64,000 nt of DNA, taken from the NCBI RefSeq assembly GCF_029846715.1, contig NZ_JARVWW010000006.1, positions 1-64,000 on the forward strand. Direction: 5' to 3'. A model generated the notes under the pieces. That model saw nothing but the letters and a program-made list of their open reading frames with translations, made no database searches and had not been told where the DNA came from. Below are positions 37,896 to 47,031 of this stretch, in pieces (positions within the stretch are counted from its first letter, which is position 1; every line of letters starts with the position of its first letter). Both the position numbers and the translations under genes were made by a program. The DNA is from Bradyrhizobium nivariense. Lineage in GTDB: Bacteria; Pseudomonadota; Alphaproteobacteria; Rhizobiales; Xanthobacteraceae.

Positions 37896-38792
37896 TCAGT
37901 CGCAGGGACTACCATACCGCCTTCGCTCGTACGGTATGGCCTTCTCGTTGGAAAAAGGTTCCCGGCTATAAATTTCGCCAACTTCTCCGCAGATCTCCGC
38001 AGAGTAGTTTTCCATCATATCGAGTTTCTTCCCTTCGCCCCATGTTGGCGCGCCCTTTGTCTCGCAAAACGTCTTCCGTGCCCGCGCATCGCATCGATTG
38101 AACGAAGCCATAGCACGCTCAAAGCGCATCGATCTCTTGTCGCTTTGCTCGATCTGAATTGCCAGAATGCACCGGGCGCCGACAAAGTCAGAGAACTCAA
38201 CCGTGACCCCAGTGTAGTCATCGTGCCGCCCGATATAGCGTTGCTCCAGCGCCCCATCGGTGGCCTCGAGGCGCTCAATTGTCGGAAAGATCTTCGATAC
38301 GTTATTGAGACAAGCGAAGCCGGAAACGGCCCCAAGGGTCAGTTGGGCCTCAACGTATTCCATTGGGCTGCGCCGCCCCCGACATGACTTTACGCGCGTT
38401 ATTCTGTAGGCAATTGATGGGTCTGGCAGCGCGGCTTCGCGGTTGATCGCGAAGCCTGGCCTAATCATGTGAGCGAGACCCTCTGGCGTGTTGGCGTACC
38501 AGCCCGGACCTTCAAAGGTGGTAGTGACTCGGGAGGCGTCGGAATGGGGATTGGAGCAGTCTGGAGGCTGAGGGATTTCTTCCTTCTCAATCCCTTTCAA
38601 TTCGAAGCCCAAGATCTCTCCGACTTTGGCGGGGTCGGTCAACCAGCCGCGGTCCGCGATCTGCCTGATCCGCTCAAGCAACCATTCACCACGACCGCGA
38701 TCTGGTGGTTCAGTCGCATCATTTCCTGCTGCAGCCGCGTCCAACAGGGGAGCGAGGACCAGCAGTACCACCAGCCATCGTTTCACGCCCAA
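37896..38792 (-). CDS. Secreted cysteine-rich protein, unknown function
   Basis: A 298-residue protein with a signal peptide (GVKRWLVVLLVLAPLLDAAAAG). The open frame starts with TTG at 38792; GTG two codons in (38786) is the more likely start. The mature part has eight cysteines, including one near PPDCSN, one in VKSCRG, FACLNN, GARCIL, NRCDAR, TFCETK, ICGEVG and the end GSPCD, an even number that fits disulfide bonding. I do not recognise a domain. It lies just downstream of the methyltransferase gene on the opposite strand. Confidence 0.75.
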   Translation of the reverse strand: MGVKRWLVVLLVLAPLLDAAAAGNDATEPPDRGRGEWLLERIRQIADRGWLTDPAKVGEILGFELKGIEKEEIPQPPDCSNPHSDASRVTTTFEGPGWYANTPEGLAHMIRPGFAINREAALPDPSIAYRITRVKSCRGRRSPMEYVEAQLTLGAVSGFACLNNVSKIFPTIERLEATDGALEQRYIGRHDDYTGVTVEFSDFVGARCILAIQIEQSDKRSMRFERAMASFNRCDARARKTFCETKGAPTWGEGKKLDMMENYSAEICGEVGEIYSREPFSNEKAIPYERRRYGSPCD

Positions 38793-38827
38793 CTATCCCG
38801 GTCCCCTAGGATCTCATTCGCCGTACT

Positions 38828-39226
38828 TCAAACCACCTTGAAAATCGCCAGCGCCAGCACGGCCTGCGCGACGAAGCCGACGGTGAAGGCCAACGTGCGG
38901 AATATCGGGATCCCGAGCGCATAGACGATCAGATGCGCGACGCGTGACCAGAAATAAACCGCGCAAGCAAGAACCGTCCATTTCGAGGAGTAGTCGATTG
39001 CGTTCAGGATCAGCACCAGCGGCGCGAACAGCACGAGGTTCTCGACGGCGTTGTCATGCGCGAACATCAGGCGGTTCGCCCATTCCGACTGCGGCTTGTC
39101 GCCGCGCGAGGGATTGGCCATCGCGCCACTGAGACCGCGAATCTGGCAGCGGTTGATGGTGTAGGGAATCCAGAGGATTCCGGTCAGGATCACGGTTAAA
39201 GTCAGCCAGAACAATTCACGCGTCAT
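38828..39226 (-). CDS. MAPEG family membrane protein
   Basis: A 132-residue protein with about four hydrophobic segments. It starts TRELFWLTLTVILTGILW and has the family landmarks WANRLMFAHDNAVENLVLFAPL (the MAPEG E-N-x-x-x-F/L helix) and FWSRVAHLIVYALGIP, which in eukaryotic relatives shapes the glutathione and active site. Bacterial members mostly lack known substrates. The start ATG and GTTATGAC context fit; the phaC stop is 66 bases downstream on the same strand. Confidence 0.88.
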   Translation of the reverse strand: MTRELFWLTLTVILTGILWIPYTINRCQIRGLSGAMANPSRGDKPQSEWANRLMFAHDNAVENLVLFAPLVLILNAIDYSSKWTVLACAVYFWSRVAHLIVYALGIPIFRTLAFTVGFVAQAVLALAIFKVV

Positions 39227-39291
39227 AACCCGATCCCCTCATCAATCGCTGCGACAGGCGTGGAGCTTATACAAAGCCGCGGACGATTCCG

Positions 39292-41100
39292 CTATGCGCG
39301 AACCCTGACATAGCTGCCGGGCGCGTCCTCGATCGGAGGCAGCGCTTCGCTGCCGACCGCGCGTGCCGGGACCTCCTCCGGATCGAGCCCGCCCAGCCAT
39401 TCGCGCCAGTCCGGCCACCACGAGCCCTTGTGCTCCACAGCATCCTTCATCCATTCCGCGACGTTGACGTCCTTGACGTTGCCGTTGGTCCAGTACTGGT
39501 ACTTGTTCGAGGCGGGCGGATTGACCACGCCGGCGATGTGGCCGGAGCCGGACAGCACGTATTTCACCGGGCCGCCGAAGAACTGCGAGCCGTACAGCAC
39601 CGATTCGGCCGGCGCGATGTGGTCCTCGCGGGTGGCGAGGTTGTAGACGGGCACCATGACCTTGGAGAGGTCGAGCAGCGTGTTGTCGAGCACCATCGTG
39701 CCGGTGGAGAGCCGGTTCTCCAGGTAGCAGTTGCGCAGATAATAGGAATGGTTCGACGCGGTCATGCGCGTTGCGTCGGAATTCCAGTGCAGCAGGTCGA
39801 ACGCGCTCGGCTGCTGGCCCTTGAGGTAATTGCTGACGACATAGGACCAGATCAGATCGTTGGAGCGCAGCATGTTGAAGGCCATCGCCATCTTCGAGCC
39901 TTCGAGCACGCCGGCAGCCTTCATGTCCTGCTCGAGGGCTGCGATCTGCTCCTCGTCGACGAACACGAGAAGATCGCCGGCATGGGTGAAGTCGACCTGT
40001 GCCGCGAAGAACGTCGCGGACGCCACGCGCTGGCGGCGCTTCTCGGCGAGCCAGGCCAGCGTGGTCGCGAGCATGGTGCCGCCGACGCAATAGCCGGCGG
40101 TGTGCACCTTCATTTCGCCGGTGACCTTCTCGATCACGTCCATTGCCGCGAGCGGGCCTTCCTTCATGTAGTCTTCCCAGCTCTTGGCTCCGAGCCGCTT
40201 GTCGGGATTGACCCATGAGATCACGAACACGGTGATGCCCTGGTCGACGCACCACTTGATGTAGGATTTCTCCGGCTTGAGATCGAGAATGTAGAACTTG
40301 TTGATCCAGGGCGGGATGATGAGGAGCGGCGTACGCAGCACCGTCTCCGTGGTCGGAGAATACTGGATGAGCTGCATCATCTCGTTCTGGTAGATCACCT
40401 TGCCCGGCGTCGTCGCCATGTTGACGCCGACGACGAGATTGTCCGGATTGGACTGGCGGATCTTCAGCATGCCGTTGCCGGCGGCGATGTCCTCGGCCAG
40501 CATCTTCAGGCCGCGCGCGAGATTTTCGCCGCTGCTGGCCAACGTCGCGCGCAGCACTTCCGGATTGGTCAGCACGAAGTTGGACGGCGACAGCGCGTTG
40601 GTGACCTGCTGGACGTAGAACTCGGCCTTGCGGCGGGTCTGCGGATCGAGCCCCTCGGCGTCGCGCACCAGCTCCTGCGCAAATTTGGTCGTGAGCAGAT
40701 AGAGCTGCATCACGAAATCGAAGAACTGGTTCGACTTCCATTCCGGATCGGCAAAGCGCTTGTCGCGCGGTGAGGGCGCGATCGCTGGCGAGGCGTCCTG
40801 TCCGGCCATGCGGCGCGCCGCAGAACCCCAGAGGTCGAGATAGTCCTTGGCGAGCTTGGTCTGGAGATCGGACGCGCGTGATGTATCCGACAGCCAGTAT
40901 TCCGCGACCGACGTGAAGGTCTTGACCACTTCCGTAAGCTCGGCCGGCGGACGATCCTGCACCTCGCCGCTCTCGCGCGGCTTCAGATACGCGGCGAGCG
41001 CCTTGCCGCCGCTCTCCATCGCCCGCGCGACATTCATCGCGAAGGCTTCCGCATCGAACTTCGTCTCGGGTTTGGGCGTGTCGGTCGTTGCCATGCTCAT
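39292..41100 (-). CDS. phaC: Class I poly(3-hydroxyalkanoate) polymerase PhaC
   Basis: A 602-residue synthase that polymerises (R)-3-hydroxyacyl-CoA, normally 3-hydroxybutyryl-CoA, at the granule surface. The lipase-like box is GYCVGGTML, with the catalytic cysteine; the likely acid is in YNLATREDHIAPAES and the histidine in VLSGSGHIAGVVNPP. PWINKFYILDL, KSYIKWCVDQGITVFVISWVNPD and NYYLKGQQPSAFDLLHWNSD are typical of class I. About 600 residues fits. Either of two Met codons (41100, 41094) could be the start. No phaA, phaB or phasin gene lies next to it. Confidence 0.95.
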   Translation of the reverse strand: MSMATTDTPKPETKFDAEAFAMNVARAMESGGKALAAYLKPRESGEVQDRPPAELTEVVKTFTSVAEYWLSDTSRASDLQTKLAKDYLDLWGSAARRMAGQDASPAIAPSPRDKRFADPEWKSNQFFDFVMQLYLLTTKFAQELVRDAEGLDPQTRRKAEFYVQQVTNALSPSNFVLTNPEVLRATLASSGENLARGLKMLAEDIAAGNGMLKIRQSNPDNLVVGVNMATTPGKVIYQNEMMQLIQYSPTTETVLRTPLLIIPPWINKFYILDLKPEKSYIKWCVDQGITVFVISWVNPDKRLGAKSWEDYMKEGPLAAMDVIEKVTGEMKVHTAGYCVGGTMLATTLAWLAEKRRQRVASATFFAAQVDFTHAGDLLVFVDEEQIAALEQDMKAAGVLEGSKMAMAFNMLRSNDLIWSYVVSNYLKGQQPSAFDLLHWNSDATRMTASNHSYYLRNCYLENRLSTGTMVLDNTLLDLSKVMVPVYNLATREDHIAPAESVLYGSQFFGGPVKYVLSGSGHIAGVVNPPASNKYQYWTNGNVKDVNVAEWMKDAVEHKGSWWPDWREWLGGLDPEEVPARAVGSEALPPIEDAPGSYVRVRA

Positions 41101-41353
41101 GAGCAGAACAGTAACGATTCATTCCGTATTCGTCACCGCGAAGCTCGCATGTTTGGCGTTAAACACTCTCGAAGATGTGTTGCAGTGCGACAAATCTTCT
41201 TGGTTCCGTCACAATCGAGCCGCACCGCTCGGCTTGGTGGTCCCGGGCTGTTTTCTCGCTCGCACCATTTGGGCAGCAATGGTTTGAGCTTGAGTGCGGA
41301 CTTGGGTAAGGTTGCCCGGGGCCGTGCTTTGGGACGAGGTGGGGATTTCCCAA

Positions 41354-41629
41354 GTGTTGGCGTTGAGGGACCTGCAAAAGTCGCTGCTGATCTGTGGCGC
41401 GCTGCTGATGGCGGCGTTCGCCTTGGGCGGCTGCTCGAGTCAGCTCGCGGATATGACGCCCGCGGATGCGCAGGCGCATCCCAGGGAGCCCGGCAGCTAT
41501 CTGCCAGTGCACGATCTGCCACCGGAGCGCGATCAAGCGGTCATCCCGCCAGACCAGCGCGCCAAGATCGAGGCCGAGCTCGCCGCCGCGCGCGACCGTC
41601 AGGCTGTTGCCGCCAAGGACGCGAAATAA
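41354..41629 (+). CDS. Small predicted lipoprotein
   Basis: A 91-residue protein, starting at GTG 41354, with signal peptide LQKSLLICGALLMAAFALGGC; the lipobox is ALGGC so the Cys would be the lipidated mature start. The remaining part is polar with PADAQAHPREPGSYLPVHDLPPERDQ and a short Ala/Arg-rich helix. A GAGGTGGG ribosome-binding sequence lies just upstream. The ORF extends upstream to 41294 but that part is unlikely. Divergent from phaC. Family not recognised. Confidence 0.7.
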   Translation: MLALRDLQKSLLICGALLMAAFALGGCSSQLADMTPADAQAHPREPGSYLPVHDLPPERDQAVIPPDQRAKIEAELAAARDRQAVAAKDAK

Positions 41630-41726
41630 GGCTCTGCAAGATCGCTGGCGCCTCCGCCTTGCCGTGCTAAAAGACCTCAGTTCAGCCGAGAGTCAGGGCG
41701 AACGACTTCAGTCGCCGTCGTTGATG

Positions 41727-41755
41727 ATTACTCTAAGTATTTGATTTTGAGTAAT
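41727..41755. promoter_or_regulatory. AT-rich inverted repeat upstream of the aminotransferase
   Basis: ATTACTC at 41727-41733 and GAGTAAT at 41749-41755 form a perfect 7-bp inverted repeat with a 15-base centre, 86 bases before the aminotransferase ATG. It stands out as AT-rich in a GC-rich region and may be a regulator site or part of the promoter. Confidence 0.35.
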
Positions 41756-41840
41756 TTTCACGAAGGGGCGGGCGCCTTTCCGCATGGCCGTCATGGCCTG
41801 TCGATTCTGTCCTGACCGGTTGCCCGGAGCCGAGAGAGCC

Positions 41841-43061
41841 ATGGAAGATTTTTACCGCATCCGCCGCCTTCCTCCTTACGTGTTCGAACAGGTCAACCGG
41901 GCCAAGGCGGCCGCGCGGAATGCCGGCGCCGACATCATCGACCTCGGCATGGGTAATCCGGACTTGCCGGCGCCAGCGCATGTGCTGGAGAAGCTCAAGG
42001 AGACGCTTGGCAAGCCGCGGACCGACCGCTACTCGGCCTCGCGCGGCATCCCCGGGCTGCGCCGGGCCCAGGCCGGCTACTACGCCCGCCGCTTCGGCGT
42101 GAAGCTCAATCCCGACACCCAGGTGGTGGCGACGCTCGGCTCCAAGGAGGGCTTTGCCAACGTGGCGCAGGCGATCACCGCGCCCGGCGACGTCATCCTC
42201 TGTCCGAACCCGAGCTACCCGATTCACGCCTTCGGCTTTTTGATGGCGGGCGGCGTGATCCGCTCGGTGCCGTCGGAGCCGACGCCGCAATTCTTCGAGG
42301 CTGTCGAGCGGGCGATCGTGCATTCGATCCCGAAACCGCTCGCGCTGGTCGTCTGCTACCCTTCGAATCCGACCGCCTATGTCGCGAGCCTCGACTTCTA
42401 CAAGGACCTGGTCGCGTTCGCGAAGAAGCACGAGATCCTGATCCTGTCCGATCTGGCCTATGCCGAGGTCTATTTCGACGAGAACAGCCCGCCGCCCTCG
42501 GTGCTCCAGGTGCCGGGCGCGATCGACGTCGCTGTCGAATTCACCTCGATGTCGAAGACCTATTCGATGGCTGGTTGGCGCATGGGCTTCGCCGTCGGCA
42601 ACGAGCGCGTGATTGCGGCACTCGGGCGCGTCAAATCCTATCTCGACTACGGTGCGTTCACGCCGATCCAGGTCGCAGCGACCGCCGCGCTGAACGGCCC
42701 GGACGATTGCATCAAGGAGATGCGCGACACCTACCGCAAGCGGCGCGACGCGCTGGTGGAATCGTTCGGCCGTGCCGGCTGGGAGATCCCGCCGCCGGAG
42801 GCTTCGATGTTCGCCTGGGTGCCGTTGCCGGAAGCCTTCCGCAGCGTCGGCAGCATGCAGTTCGCGACCCTGATGGTGGAGAAATCCGGCGTCGCGGTCT
42901 CGCCCGGCGTCGGCTTCGGCGAGCATGGTGAAGGATATGTCCGCATCGCCATGGTGGAAAACGAGCAACGGATCAGGCAGGCCGCGCGCGGCGTGCGCCG
43001 CTTCCTTGAAAGCGGCATCGAAACGTTGCACAACGTCGTTCCGCTCGCCAATCGGCGTTAA
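41841..43061 (+). CDS. Aminotransferase, AlaC/LL-diaminopimelate aminotransferase type
   Basis: A 406-residue class I PLP-dependent aminotransferase. The start at MEDFYRIRRLPPYVFEQVNR is typical of the AlaC-type group. IDLGMGNPDLPAPAHVLE, CYPSNPTAYVA and the PLP lysine in TSMSKTYSMAGWRMGFAVG are visible, as is RIAMVENEQRIRQA at the end. NCBI-style names for this group are 'LL-diaminopimelate aminotransferase' or alanine/aspartate transaminase; true specificity cannot be read. It precedes hom by 29 bases, suggesting joint work in aspartate-family amino acids (Thr/Met/Lys). Confidence 0.88.
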   Translation: MEDFYRIRRLPPYVFEQVNRAKAAARNAGADIIDLGMGNPDLPAPAHVLEKLKETLGKPRTDRYSASRGIPGLRRAQAGYYARRFGVKLNPDTQVVATLGSKEGFANVAQAITAPGDVILCPNPSYPIHAFGFLMAGGVIRSVPSEPTPQFFEAVERAIVHSIPKPLALVVCYPSNPTAYVASLDFYKDLVAFAKKHEILILSDLAYAEVYFDENSPPPSVLQVPGAIDVAVEFTSMSKTYSMAGWRMGFAVGNERVIAALGRVKSYLDYGAFTPIQVAATAALNGPDDCIKEMRDTYRKRRDALVESFGRAGWEIPPPEASMFAWVPLPEAFRSVGSMQFATLMVEKSGVAVSPGVGFGEHGEGYVRIAMVENEQRIRQAARGVRRFLESGIETLHNVVPLANRR

Positions 43062-43090
43062 GTTCTCTTCCGCAGGTTTTCTAAAGCATC

Positions 43091-44407
43091 ATGGTTGCAC
43101 CCCTGAAAGTGGGCATAGCGGGGCTCGGCACCGTGGGCGCCGAAGTTGTCCGTCTGATTGAAACGCAGGCCCGCGTGCTCGCGAGCCGCAGCGGCCGCGG
43201 CATCCGCGTCGTCGCCGTCACCGCGCGCTCGAAGGCCAAGAAGCGCGGCGTCGATCTGCGCGGCGTCGAATGGGTCAAGGATCCGATGGCGCTCGCCACG
43301 CATCCCGGCATCGACTGCTTCGTCGAGCTGATGGGCGGCGCCGGCGATCCCGCGCTGTCGGCGGTCGAAGCCGCGCTCAGCGCCGGCAAGTCCGTCGTCA
43401 CCGCCAACAAGGCGTTGCTCGCCAAGCACGGTCTCAAGCTGGCAAAAGCCGCTGAAAAGCACGGCGGCGCGCTGAATTTCGAGGCAGCCGTCGGCGCCGC
43501 GATCCCCGTCATCAAAACGTTACGCGAGGGTCTTGCCGGAACCGGCATCAACCGCGTCTACGGCATCCTCAACGGCACCTGCAATTACATCCTGACCCGG
43601 ATGGAGCAGGAGGGCCTGTCTTTCGCCGAATGCCTGAAGGATGCGCAGCGGCTCGGCTATGCCGAGGCCAATCCGTCCTTCGACGTCGACGGCCACGACA
43701 CCGCGCAAAAACTCGCCATTCTCGCCAGCCTCGCTTTCGGCACGAAAGTTGCTCAAAGCGCGGTGTATGTCGAAGGTATCTCCTCCATCGCGCCGGAAGA
43801 TCTCCGTGCGGCTGACGATCTCGGTTACCGGCTCAAGCTCCTCGGCGTCGCGGTTCGCACCGCCAAGGGCATCGAGCAGCGCGTGCATCCGACCATGGTT
43901 CCAAAATCCTCCTCGATCGCACAGGTGATGGGTGTCACCAATGCGGTCACGATCGATGGCGAGGGCATCCCGCCGATCACGCTGGTCGGCCCCGGTGCCG
44001 GCGGCGCTGCCACCGCATCCGCCGTCGTCGCAGATATCGCCGATGTCGCGCGCGGCATTCGCGCCAATCCGTTCGGCCGGCCGATTTCGCAGCTTCACGA
44101 TACCAAGAAAGCGCCGATGGAGCGCCACGAGGGCGGCTACTACATCCGGCTTCTGGCACGCGATTTCCCGGGCACCGCGGCTGCGATCGCGACCCGGCTC
44201 GCGGAGCAGAAGATTTCGATCGAGTCGATCGTGCAGCGCCATCCCAATGGCGGCGCTGCGCCGGCAAACGGCAAGGCGGTTCCGGTGCCCGTCATCCTGA
44301 TCACCTATGCCACGCATGAGGACGCCGTGCGCCGCGCGCTCGCGGCCGTGCAGCGCGACAAGGTGATCAGCGGACGGCCGCAGGTGATCCGGATCGAGAA
44401 GAACTAG
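43091..44407 (+). CDS. hom: Homoserine dehydrogenase
   Basis: A 438-residue enzyme reducing aspartate semialdehyde to homoserine for threonine and methionine synthesis. VGIAGLGTVGAEVVRLIE is the NAD(P)-binding motif; SVVTANKALLAKHG, YGILNGTCNYILTRM and the catalytic-domain segment FDVDGHDTAQKLAILASL follow; the C-terminal ACT domain (YYIRLLARDFPGTAAAIAT) provides feedback control, probably by threonine. ACT-fused monofunctional form, as usual in alphaproteobacteria. glpX follows after a repeat. Confidence 0.96.
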   Translation: MVAPLKVGIAGLGTVGAEVVRLIETQARVLASRSGRGIRVVAVTARSKAKKRGVDLRGVEWVKDPMALATHPGIDCFVELMGGAGDPALSAVEAALSAGKSVVTANKALLAKHGLKLAKAAEKHGGALNFEAAVGAAIPVIKTLREGLAGTGINRVYGILNGTCNYILTRMEQEGLSFAECLKDAQRLGYAEANPSFDVDGHDTAQKLAILASLAFGTKVAQSAVYVEGISSIAPEDLRAADDLGYRLKLLGVAVRTAKGIEQRVHPTMVPKSSSIAQVMGVTNAVTIDGEGIPPITLVGPGAGGAATASAVVADIADVARGIRANPFGRPISQLHDTKKAPMERHEGGYYIRLLARDFPGTAAAIATRLAEQKISIESIVQRHPNGGAAPANGKAVPVPVILITYATHEDAVRRALAAVQRDKVISGRPQVIRIEKN

Positions 44408-44501
44408 AGCATGCTCCGGATCCGAAGGACCGCGTTAGCGCAAAGTGTGAAGCGGTTTTCCGGAAAGAGCATGCTTAAACAATGACACGAACAATGACAC
44501 G
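44407..44501. repeat. Dispersed palindromic repeat (family B) plus 12-bp tandem
   Basis: GAGCATGCTCCGGA at 44407 and CCGGAAAGAGCATGC ending at 44474 form inverted arms around AAGTGTGAAGCGGTTTTC. A related copy lies at 47761. Directly after it AACAATGACACG occurs twice in tandem (44478-44489 and 44490-44501). The element sits between hom and glpX. Confidence 0.8.
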
Positions 44502-44578
44502 GTTCGAACGAACTGTGGGTGTTACGAGTTGATGCAGGCGGAGATTTCCGTCCAAAACTGTTTCGAAGGAGTGAGCCG

Positions 44579-45580
44579 ATGTCGACCCATATTTCTGTCC
44601 CGCCGCACGCGTTGCTTGAGCGCATCCTCACGCTGGAGATCGTGCGTGTGACGGAGCGGGCGGCGGTGTCTTCGGCGCGGTTGCGCGGGCACGGCAACGA
44701 GAAGGCAGCCGACCAGGCCGCGGTGGACGCGATGCGGCGCGAGCTCAACAAGCTGCCGATCGAGGGCACCATCGTGATCGGCGAGGGCGAGCGCGACGAG
44801 GCGCCAATGCTCTTCATCGGCGAGAAGGTCGGCATGAACGCCGGCCCGCAAGTCGACATCGCGGTCGACCCGCTCGAAGGCACCACGCTGTGCGCCAAGA
44901 ACATGCCGGGCTCGATTGCCACCATGGCGATGGCCGACGGCGGCACGCTGCTGCACGCGCCCGACGTCTACATGCAGAAGCTCGCGATCGGCCCCGGTTA
45001 CGCCAAGGGTGTCGTCGAGCTCGACGCCACGCCGGCCGAGAACGTCCGCCGTCTCGCCAAGGCCAAGGGTGTCCAGCCGGACGGCATCACCGTTCTCGTG
45101 CTCGACCGTCCGCGTCACGCCAGCATCATCGAGAGCGTGCGCTCGACGGGCGCCGCCGTGCGCCTCATCACCGACGGCGACGTCGCCGGCGTGATCCATT
45201 GCGCCGACCCTGACAATACCGGCGTCGACATGTATCTCGGCACCGGCGGCGCGCCGGAAGGCGTGCTCGCGGCCGTGGCGCTGCGCTGCATCGGCGGCCA
45301 GATGCAGTGCCGCCTCATCCTCGATTCCGACGAGAAGCGCGAGCGCGCCGCCAAGATGGGCGTCAACGATCCCAAGATGATCTACGGCATCGAGGACATG
45401 GCCCGCGGCGACTGCCTGTTCGCCGCCACCGGCGTCACCACGGGCTCGCTGCTGTCAGGCGTCAAATTCCGCAAGGACGGCGTGATCGAGACCGAGACAG
45501 TGGTGATGCGTTCGGTCACCGGCACCGTGCGCTACATCAAGGCCGAGCACCGCGAGCTGGCGAAGTTCCACCTGGATTAA
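44579..45580 (+). CDS. glpX: Fructose-1,6-bisphosphatase class II
   Basis: A 333-residue class II FBPase (GlpX), making fructose 6-phosphate in gluconeogenesis. GTIVIGEGERDEAPMLFIGE and VDIAVDPLEGTTLCA form the metal/phosphate site, and GGAPEGVLAAVALRCIGGQMQ is a family hallmark. The start ATG at 44579 has AAGGAGTGAGCC just upstream; the frame opens earlier (44519) without protein character. In many alphaproteobacteria recJ follows glpX directly; here recJ lies about 13 kb further on. Confidence 0.96.
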   Translation: MSTHISVPPHALLERILTLEIVRVTERAAVSSARLRGHGNEKAADQAAVDAMRRELNKLPIEGTIVIGEGERDEAPMLFIGEKVGMNAGPQVDIAVDPLEGTTLCAKNMPGSIATMAMADGGTLLHAPDVYMQKLAIGPGYAKGVVELDATPAENVRRLAKAKGVQPDGITVLVLDRPRHASIIESVRSTGAAVRLITDGDVAGVIHCADPDNTGVDMYLGTGGAPEGVLAAVALRCIGGQMQCRLILDSDEKRERAAKMGVNDPKMIYGIEDMARGDCLFAATGVTTGSLLSGVKFRKDGVIETETVVMRSVTGTVRYIKAEHRELAKFHLD

Positions 45581-45659
45581 GTCCGCGACCGTCCCGCGCG
45601 CGATCGTTCGGCCAGTTTGGCCGGACGTCGCCGTGTATGGCACCAGGTGGACGTCTCCG

Positions 45660-45854
45660 CTAAGGGCTGCGCGGCGCCGCCGGCATGAACAAGAACGCAT
45701 CGCACAAGGTAAGGGCGATTTTGACCGCGTCTTGGAGCTTGCCAACTTCCTCAGCCCAAGGCAGCAAAAAAGACCTCGCTGACGCGGTGTCTCCGCTCGC
45801 GAGCGCACGGCGCGCATTCGTGTCCGCCTCGGCATAGGCGTCGGTTGCAAGCAT
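45660..45854 (-). CDS. Small unknown ORF or out-of-frame tail of the DUF4261 gene
   Basis: A 64-residue ORF starting MLATDAYAEADTNARRAL and ending MPAAPRSP. The frame stays open 29 codons upstream to 45941 (KLIELRPDHYVSEARLESLDGG and onwards) without an ATG, GTG or TTG start, and codons there are GC-rich at third positions, as in real genes. The open frame begins within the last codons of the DUF4261 gene, shifted by -1 relative to it. It is therefore either a separate gene with ATG at 45854, or the original tail of a longer DUF4261 protein split by a frameshift. Confidence 0.45.
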   Translation of the reverse strand: MLATDAYAEADTNARRALASGDTASARSFLLPWAEEVGKLQDAVKIALTLCDAFLFMPAAPRSP

Positions 45855-45931
45855 TTTGGACAGCTCTTGCGACAGGCCGCCATCGAGGCTCTCCAGGCGA
45901 GCTTCCGAAACGTAGTGATCTGGCCGTAGCT

Positions 45932-46855
45932 CTATAAGTTTTCAGACTTCGCCGGATCGAAAAGCCCGACCATGCCCAGCATGACCAGAAGCGGGTGATT
46001 TCGCGCGAGAGATGCGGGAATAATCTGGTAGGTCTTGAGCCTTCCAGCTCGGTCTTGAAGCGAAAAGAACGAAACGACTGGCCCGATCCCAAAGCGCGAG
46101 TTGCGGTGGAGCACCGCAACGTGACCGACGTTCTCGTCATCGTCTTTGTACACCGTTCCGCTTTCGATGTTTTTGTCGAGGCCATTTGCAATCAAATAGG
46201 ACGAAGCGTTGGCAACGCGAACGGTGACGCCGCGTTGGTCAAGTCCGTCCACCTCAAATTCGATCTCGCGTCCCGTGAACGCGGACAATCCGACCGTGTA
46301 GGCTCCGACGGTCTTTCCGCAACGGAAGGGAACGATTTCCATCCACAATCCGAACGGATGATCGGGAAACGGATCGAACGAGCGGCGTGACTGCTCGAGC
46401 CACATCTCGGGGGAGCGGCCAACATTTCCACGCCAGACGACGGCGAGACAGCCAGGCAGTGCTTCGAGCACGGCGCCGACAAAGGCCGTCGTAAGGCGCG
46501 TACTCTCAACGAACCCGAGCGCCTTCGTTTCGGCGTTGTTTTCGGCGGAGCCCATTGTCGAGACGACGAGATGCGCGCGGTGGCGGCCGGCGGCGTGGAC
46601 AGCGTCGGGCCATACCCAGGAGGCCCGCTGCCACAATTGCTGATCGAAAGGCATGGGCGCAGTGATGAAGAGGATGGTCATGAGATGATCGCCGACGCGG
46701 ATGAACATCGGACCGTCGGTATCGTTACTTGGTGCGACTGGGCTACGGTCCCACCGCAGGCCGGGATGACGAACGCGTAACGTCTCGATTAAAGCTCCTT
46801 CATCCGGGAGGCGGGCCTCCTCAAGCAATATATATGCAACAGGGATGGCGGTCAT
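45932..46855 (-). CDS. DUF4261 domain protein
   Basis: A 307-residue protein, probably of the DUF4261 family, judged from YILLEEARLPDEGALIETL at the start, MTILFITAPMP, and the C-terminal half with VGAYTVGLSAFTGREIEFEVDG. DUF4261 proteins are of unknown function and occur near toxin-immunity and effector-type genes in other bacteria. The end (MVGLFDPAKSENL) sits over the beginning of the shifted open frame described at 45660. Accessory position between glpX and a HAD hydrolase. Family call from recall of motif layout only. Confidence 0.65.
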   Translation of the reverse strand: MTAIPVAYILLEEARLPDEGALIETLRVRHPGLRWDRSPVAPSNDTDGPMFIRVGDHLMTILFITAPMPFDQQLWQRASWVWPDAVHAAGRHRAHLVVSTMGSAENNAETKALGFVESTRLTTAFVGAVLEALPGCLAVVWRGNVGRSPEMWLEQSRRSFDPFPDHPFGLWMEIVPFRCGKTVGAYTVGLSAFTGREIEFEVDGLDQRGVTVRVANASSYLIANGLDKNIESGTVYKDDDENVGHVAVLHRNSRFGIGPVVSFFSLQDRAGRLKTYQIIPASLARNHPLLVMLGMVGLFDPAKSENL

Positions 46856-47031
46856 GGCAGATGCGCTTGCACTCCGACTGGTTGAGGCCGGTCACCTCGC
46901 TCGTCTTGGGCGTGCTTGATGTGGCGGACTACCGCTATTGTTGCATAAAAAGGATCATGCTTTAAAGCCCTCGATCTCAGCCGGAGCCAGCTGGAGCCAA
47001 CCGGGACGCAGGAAAATCAGTGGAGCAAAGC

